A DNA stretch of 15,714 nucleotides from DATMBL01 sp050735975 (lineage in GTDB: Bacteria; Desulfobacterota; Binatia; UBA9968): positions 1 through 15,714 of the forward strand of contig JBOHVS010000055.1 of the NCBI GenBank assembly GCA_050735975.1, written 5' to 3'. How positions within the stretch are numbered: position 1 is the stretch's first letter; each line of letters starts with the position of its first letter. This document shows, one piece after another, positions 11,840 to 15,714 of the stretch. The notes beneath the pieces are model-generated. The model was not told the origin of the DNA and did no database searches. It saw nothing but the letters and a program-made list of their open reading frames with translations. The position numbers and the translations under genes were made by a program.

Positions 11840-14634
11840 TCACCTCCGGATGCCCAGCTTGTTCATGCGAGAGCGTAGCGTGCTCGGGTTAAGACCGAGG
11901 ACTGTGGCCGCCCCTTCCCTTCCTTCGACCCGCCACTTGGCCTGCTTGAGCACCCGAAGCATGTGATTCCGCTCGAGCTCTTTCAGGGTAAGTCCGTGCA
12001 AATTCGCCTCACGCTCCAACAAACTGGCCGAGCCGTTTTCCGCGGCTTCTTCGTACAACGACAGCGCCCATCCTTCGGGTAAGCGCAAGGTCCGGCCGAC
12101 TGAAACGAGGGCGGCGCGTTCGATGACGTTCTGTAGCTCGCGCACGTTTCCGGGCCATTCATAATCCTGCAGCCTCTCCAGCGCCAGCGGCTGTATGCCG
12201 CTGAACGACTTCCCAAGGCGGCGGCTCGACTCCCGCAGAAAATCCAGCGCCAGCGGCACAATGTCCTCCCTGCGCTCCCGCAGCGGCGGCAAATTGATCG
12301 GATACACGTTAAGCCGGTAATAAAGATCTTCCCGAAACTTCCCCTCTTGAACCGCCCGCCACAGGTCACGGTTCGTCGCCGCTATCACCCGCGCGTTTAC
12401 CTTCAGTGTCTTGGAGCTCCCCAACCGCTCAAACTCCCCCTCCTGCAGCACCCGCAATAACTTCGCCTGCAGCTCCAGCGGCAAATCCCCGATCTCATCC
12501 AAAAAAATCGTCGCCCCGTCCGCCAGCTCGAAGCGCCCCACCCGCCTCGCCCCCGCTCCCGTAAACGCCCCTCTCTCGTGCCCGAATAGCTCGCTCTCGA
12601 TCAGTGTAGCCGGCAGCGCCGCGCAGTTCACCGTCACCAACGGCCGCTCGCTCCGCTTGCTTCGCGCATGAACCGCCCGCGCCAGCAGCTCCTTCCCGTC
12701 CCCGTCTCCCCCAAAAGCAGCACCGCCGTGTCCGTCGGCGCTACCTGCTCCGCTTGCTTCAATACCCCAAGCATCGCTTCGCTATGACCGACGATCTCCC
12801 CAAAACGGTGCACCCGCGACACTTCTTCCCGAAGATAAACGTTCTCGGCTTCCATCTGCTCCTTGAGCCGATGCACTTCTTCCAGCGCCGCGCACAGCGC
12901 CTCTTCGCCGTTTTTCCGCTCGGTAATATCAACCACGATACCGACGATTCTGACACACTGATCGTTCTCATCGAACATGGGTTTGGCGAGCGACTCTACC
13001 CAGCGAATCGTGCCATCGGGTCTGATAATTCGGTACTCGCATTGAAACTCAGACTTACGAGTAGAAGCTTCTTCAAATATGCTCCAGATTTTCGGGAGGT
13101 CATCCGGATGAACGCGCTCGGACCACACTTCGTAGGAGGGCTTGACGCTGAACGGCTCCATTCCCATGATCGTGTAATGCTCCCTCGACCACACGCCGGT
13201 ATTCGTTTGCGGGTTCCAGGCCCACACCCCCATCCGCCCCGCTTCGAGAGCCAATCGAAGTTGCTCCTCGCTGCTGCGCAGCGCCTCCTCGGCTAATTTG
13301 CGATCGGTGATGTCGACGTTCGCGCCCACCCACTCGCGCACGTTTCCGTCAGAGGCGAGAACGGGCACGGCGTTGACGTGAAAATACCGATAACTGCCGT
13401 CATACATCCGGATCCGCAATTCGTCTTCATAGGCGCGCTTCGCGGCATACGCTTGCTCCCACAGTCGCTTGCACCGGTCGCGGTCATCAGGATGAACCGC
13501 TACGAGCCAATGCGGTTCATTCGGTTCCCCGTTCTCGCCCTCGAAAGGTTGCCAGCCCTGTGGCGCAAAGAAGCACTTTCCGCCTCGATCCGCCCGCCAG
13601 ACGGTGTCGGCGCTCGCCATTACCAGCGCCCGGTAGCGCGCCTCACTTTCGCGCATCGCTTTCTCTTTATCCTTCCTCTCCTCGGTGAGAGCGGCGAGGA
13701 AAAGTAACGGCAGGGAGAGTGTAATGAGGAAAAGTTGCAGCGAAAGCACGTTTTCCGCCGGCGAATCCATGGCGAATGGTCCCTGGCCGCTTGCGGCGGT
13801 GCGGAAGGCCATGTATGCGGTGATCAAAATCGCGAAAGACAGTCCTGCGACACGGAAACGTAGCGCGGCCCAGATAAGCAAGGGGAATGGGGAATAGTAC
13901 AAAATCGGCATGGCCAGATCAGTTCGAAAAGCGATGGTACCGATCAGAATGAGGCTAGCGGCAAGTAATCCTCCCTCGGCCAGCCGCCACCCGCTGGCCT
14001 TCCGAACCCTCGTGATCAAGCCGGCGCTGGAAAACAAGGCCGGCACAATCGCCAGAGTCGAGAGCACATTAGAAAAAACCCGTGCCCGAAAAGCATACGT
14101 ATAATCGTCTTCCCATCCACTAAGCACGTAAAGATAGGCAGCCAGGCTGGAGACAAGAATCGGACTGAACAGTGCCGCCCAGAGTGCAAATACAACCACC
14201 CCGTAGAAATTATTGAATTGTGGCTGTCCGTCGCTGAAATGGCGCACGGCTGCCGCGGCGATCACTGCCTGGCTGAAATTACCGAAGAGTTGGCTTGCTA
14301 TTCCCCCAATCGGCACCCCATCGAGTAGCTGCAAAATCACGTGCACCGGGGTAAGTGCAGCCAGGTAAACCCACCACACCCGCGTCGGTGCCACGAGCAG
14401 CGCCGCCAGCAGAATTGCAGTGGGCGGCCATATCAATGAAAGATTGGAGGAGGGAAATCTAAGGCTCTTGCCGAACAAACCGCCGAGATAGTAGCCGGCG
14501 CAGACCAATATAACTTGCCACGCCAACGGCGAGACCCAATCGGGAATGTTTGTTTTTCCTCGATAGGCGGCGATTCGGATGGCCAACGCTTGACGGCTGT
14601 TCATAAGGCCATTTATCAACAAGGTTATTAACAC
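11840..14634 (-). CDS. MASE1-PAS-PAS sigma-54 activator, frameshifted
   Basis: Two overlapping frames make one protein of about 931 residues. Residues 30-310 are a multi-pass MASE1 membrane sensor (PSSNLSLIWPPTAILLAALL). Two PAS domains follow (about 325-450 and 455-580, each ending VDITDRK or VDITERK). Then come a coiled coil and the sigma-54 AAA+ domain. Walker A is GETGTG followed by RSCW where GKELL is expected. Adding one A to the AA of GGAAGG (minus strand, 12693-12694) restores GETGTGKELLARAVHARSKR, then SERPLVTVNCAALPATLIES. Later motifs are GAFTGA (contacts sigma-54), Walker B TIFLDEIGDLPL, the arginine-finger region and a Fis-type helix-turn-helix (GAATVLGLNPSTLRSRMNKL). No receiver domain, so control is by the membrane and PAS sensors. 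Start: GTG 14634 or ATG 14604; neither has a strong ribosome site. The frameshift is probably a sequencing error. Confidence 0.8.
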
Positions 14635-14666
14635 GACATACGTATGCAGCGCTAGCGGAATGTTAT

Positions 14667-14682
14667 TGCAAAAGTCTGCCCA
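14667..14682 (-). promoter_or_regulatory. Candidate sigma-54 promoter of the MASE1 activator gene
   Basis: Minus-strand reading: TGGGCAGACTTTTGCA. GG (14681-14680) and GC (14669-14668) are 10 bases apart; TTGCA is a perfect -12 box and the -24 box keeps TGG and the last G. Transcription would start near 14656, about 22 bases before GTG 14634 or 52 before ATG 14604. It suggests the activator controls itself or is driven by its neighbour. Confidence 0.5.
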
Positions 14683-14801
14683 ACACTATGGATTTGCTAA
14701 AAAAGAAACGGACTCCAACAACAATACTGCAGATTTTTAACAGACACTTATCAACAGACTAGGAGAGACGTTAGAACGAAACTTCGAAATAGCACGGAAA
14801 G

Positions 14802-14815
14802 CACGAAATCTCGTG
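14802..14815. promoter_or_regulatory. Dyad CACGA-AATC-TCGTG, possible activator site
   Basis: A perfect 5-bp inverted repeat with a 4-base spacer, about 120 bases upstream of the -24 box at 14681. That is the usual distance for enhancer sites bound by sigma-54 activators. It could instead act as a weak hairpin after the next gene, whose stop is at 14851. Confidence 0.3.
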
Positions 14816-14850
14816 GGCACGATAGTTGGAACAAAGCCGATGGATGGGAG

Positions 14851-15714
14851 TCAATTGCTCGTCTGACGGGCCGGCTTTGCGTGATTCTCAATACCCGATC
14901 TGCGCCTTATCCCCAGCCTGTTCATCCGGGAGCGCAGAGTACTCGCCTTCAAGCCCAGCACCGCCGCCGCGCCGCGCATGCCTTCGATGCGCCAGTGAGC
15001 ATGCTCGAGTACGTTCAAAATATGAATACGCTCGAGCTGCTCGAGTGTAGCGTCATTGTGCTGCCCCGCCAAAACCTTCAGGACGTCGTCCGTCGATCCG
15101 GTTAGCGTACTCGGCGGAGTATCCTCCATGCTGATCGCTTCCCATCCTTCGGGAAGCCGTAGAGTGCGTCCGGGCGATATTACCGCGGCGCGTTCGATCA
15201 CGTTTTGTAGCTCGCGAACATTTCCCGGCCAGCCGTAGCGTTGAAAGGCATCCAGTACTCCCTGTGGCAAGCCGGTAAATGACCTTCCAAGCCGGCGCCC
15301 GCACTCGGTCAGAATGGCCGCCGCCAGCGGCCCAATGTCTTGCTTGCGCTCACGCAGCGGTGGCAGGTTGATCGGGTAGACGTTCAACCGGTAAAAGAGA
15401 TCGCTACGGAATTTCCCTTCCTGCACCGCGCGGGTCAAGTCGCGATTGCTGGCCGCGATCACCCGAACATCGACCGTGATGGTATGAGAGCTGCCCAGCC
15501 GCGATAGCTCGCCGTCCTGGAGCACGCGCAACAGCTTTACTTGCAGCTCCAGCGGCAGCTCGCCGATCTCGTCGAGAAAAATCGTCGCGCCGTCGGCCAG
15601 CTCGAAGCGCCCCGCCCGCCTGCTGGCGGCGCCGGTGAACGCGCCTCTTTCGTGACCGAATAGTTCGCTCTCAATAAGCGAAGCGGGGAGGGCGGCGCAG
15701 TTTACTTTTACCAG
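14851..15714 (-). CDS. Second sigma-54 activator, 3' part (5' end outside window)
   Basis: The frame is open to the right edge, giving 287 residues: most of the AAA+ domain and the DNA-binding end. Visible motifs are LVKVNCAALPASLIESELFG, GAFTGA (sigma-54 contact), Walker B TIFLDEIGELPLELQ, ASNRDL, FYRLNVYPINLPPLRERKQD, GWPGNVRELQNVIERAA, and a Fis-type helix-turn-helix (GAAAVLGLKASTLRSRMNRL). Walker A and any sensor domain lie outside the window. It is a close tandem paralogue of the MASE1 activator; the two match nearly residue for residue through the AAA+ and HTH parts. Differences lie in the 30-residue linker before the HTH and in a basic tail (RRRSGIENHAKPARQTSN) missing in the neighbour. 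Very similar HTH helices suggest the two may recognise related sites. Confidence 0.88.
   Translation of the reverse strand: MVKVNCAALPASLIESELFGHERGAFTGAASRRAGRFELADGATIFLDEIGELPLELQVKLLRVLQDGELSRLGSSHTITVDVRVIAASNRDLTRAVQEGKFRSDLFYRLNVYPINLPPLRERKQDIGPLAAAILTECGRRLGRSFTGLPQGVLDAFQRYGWPGNVRELQNVIERAAVISPGRTLRLPEGWEAISMEDTPPSTLTGSTDDVLKVLAGQHNDATLEQLERIHILNVLEHAHWRIEGMRGAAAVLGLKASTLRSRMNRLGIRRRSGIENHAKPARQTSN

Overview
The window looks like a chromosomal segment of an environmental Gram-negative bacterium, probably a proteobacterium. It carries outer-membrane OmpA-type and glycine-zipper lipoproteins, sigma-54 activators, a MASE1 sensor and a REP-associated Y1 transposase. Base composition is moderately GC-rich by eye. 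I cannot fix the genus. Apart from the transposase insertion, nothing points to phage or plasmid.

Layout. 1-338: 3' end of a CBS-domain gene (+). 339-461: an intergenic repeat rich in TTAACC-like hexamers. 462-1127: a TPR protein (-). 1128-1557: a divergent gap. 1558-3180: a radical SAM enzyme with a B12-binding-like N-terminus (+). 3298-4354: a REP-associated transposase unit bounded by perfect 14-bp inverted repeats; it appears to have cut off a small gene that starts at 4502. 4591-4988: a frameshifted SpoIIAA/STAS-like gene. 5100-5285: two more TTAACC-type repeats. From 5289 to the right edge every gene is on the minus strand. 8136 down to 5289 is a probable five-gene operon: OmpA/glycine-zipper lipoprotein, unknown protein, stand-alone OmpA-like half domain, two DUF1269 proteins. 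Next come an ICMT-like methyltransferase, small membrane or lipoprotein genes, and a soluble histidine kinase overlapping a frameshifted glycine-zipper lipoprotein by ATGA. The right end holds two sigma-54 enhancer-binding proteins: the first has MASE1 and two PAS domains, the second is cut by the window edge.

How it may work together (inference). I find good -24/-12 (sigma-54) promoter matches in front of the OmpA lipoprotein operon, the histidine kinase operon and the MASE1 activator gene, and a weaker one before the TPR gene. With the two sigma-54 activators next door, this suggests a locally encoded, partly autoregulated sigma-54 regulon that senses a membrane or redox-type signal and makes envelope proteins.

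Caution. Four genes each show one apparent one-base indel in or beside a short homopolymer, and each conserved protein is restored by changing one base. This pattern looks more like sequencing or assembly error than gene decay, so those four 'pseudogenes' may be intact in the organism.
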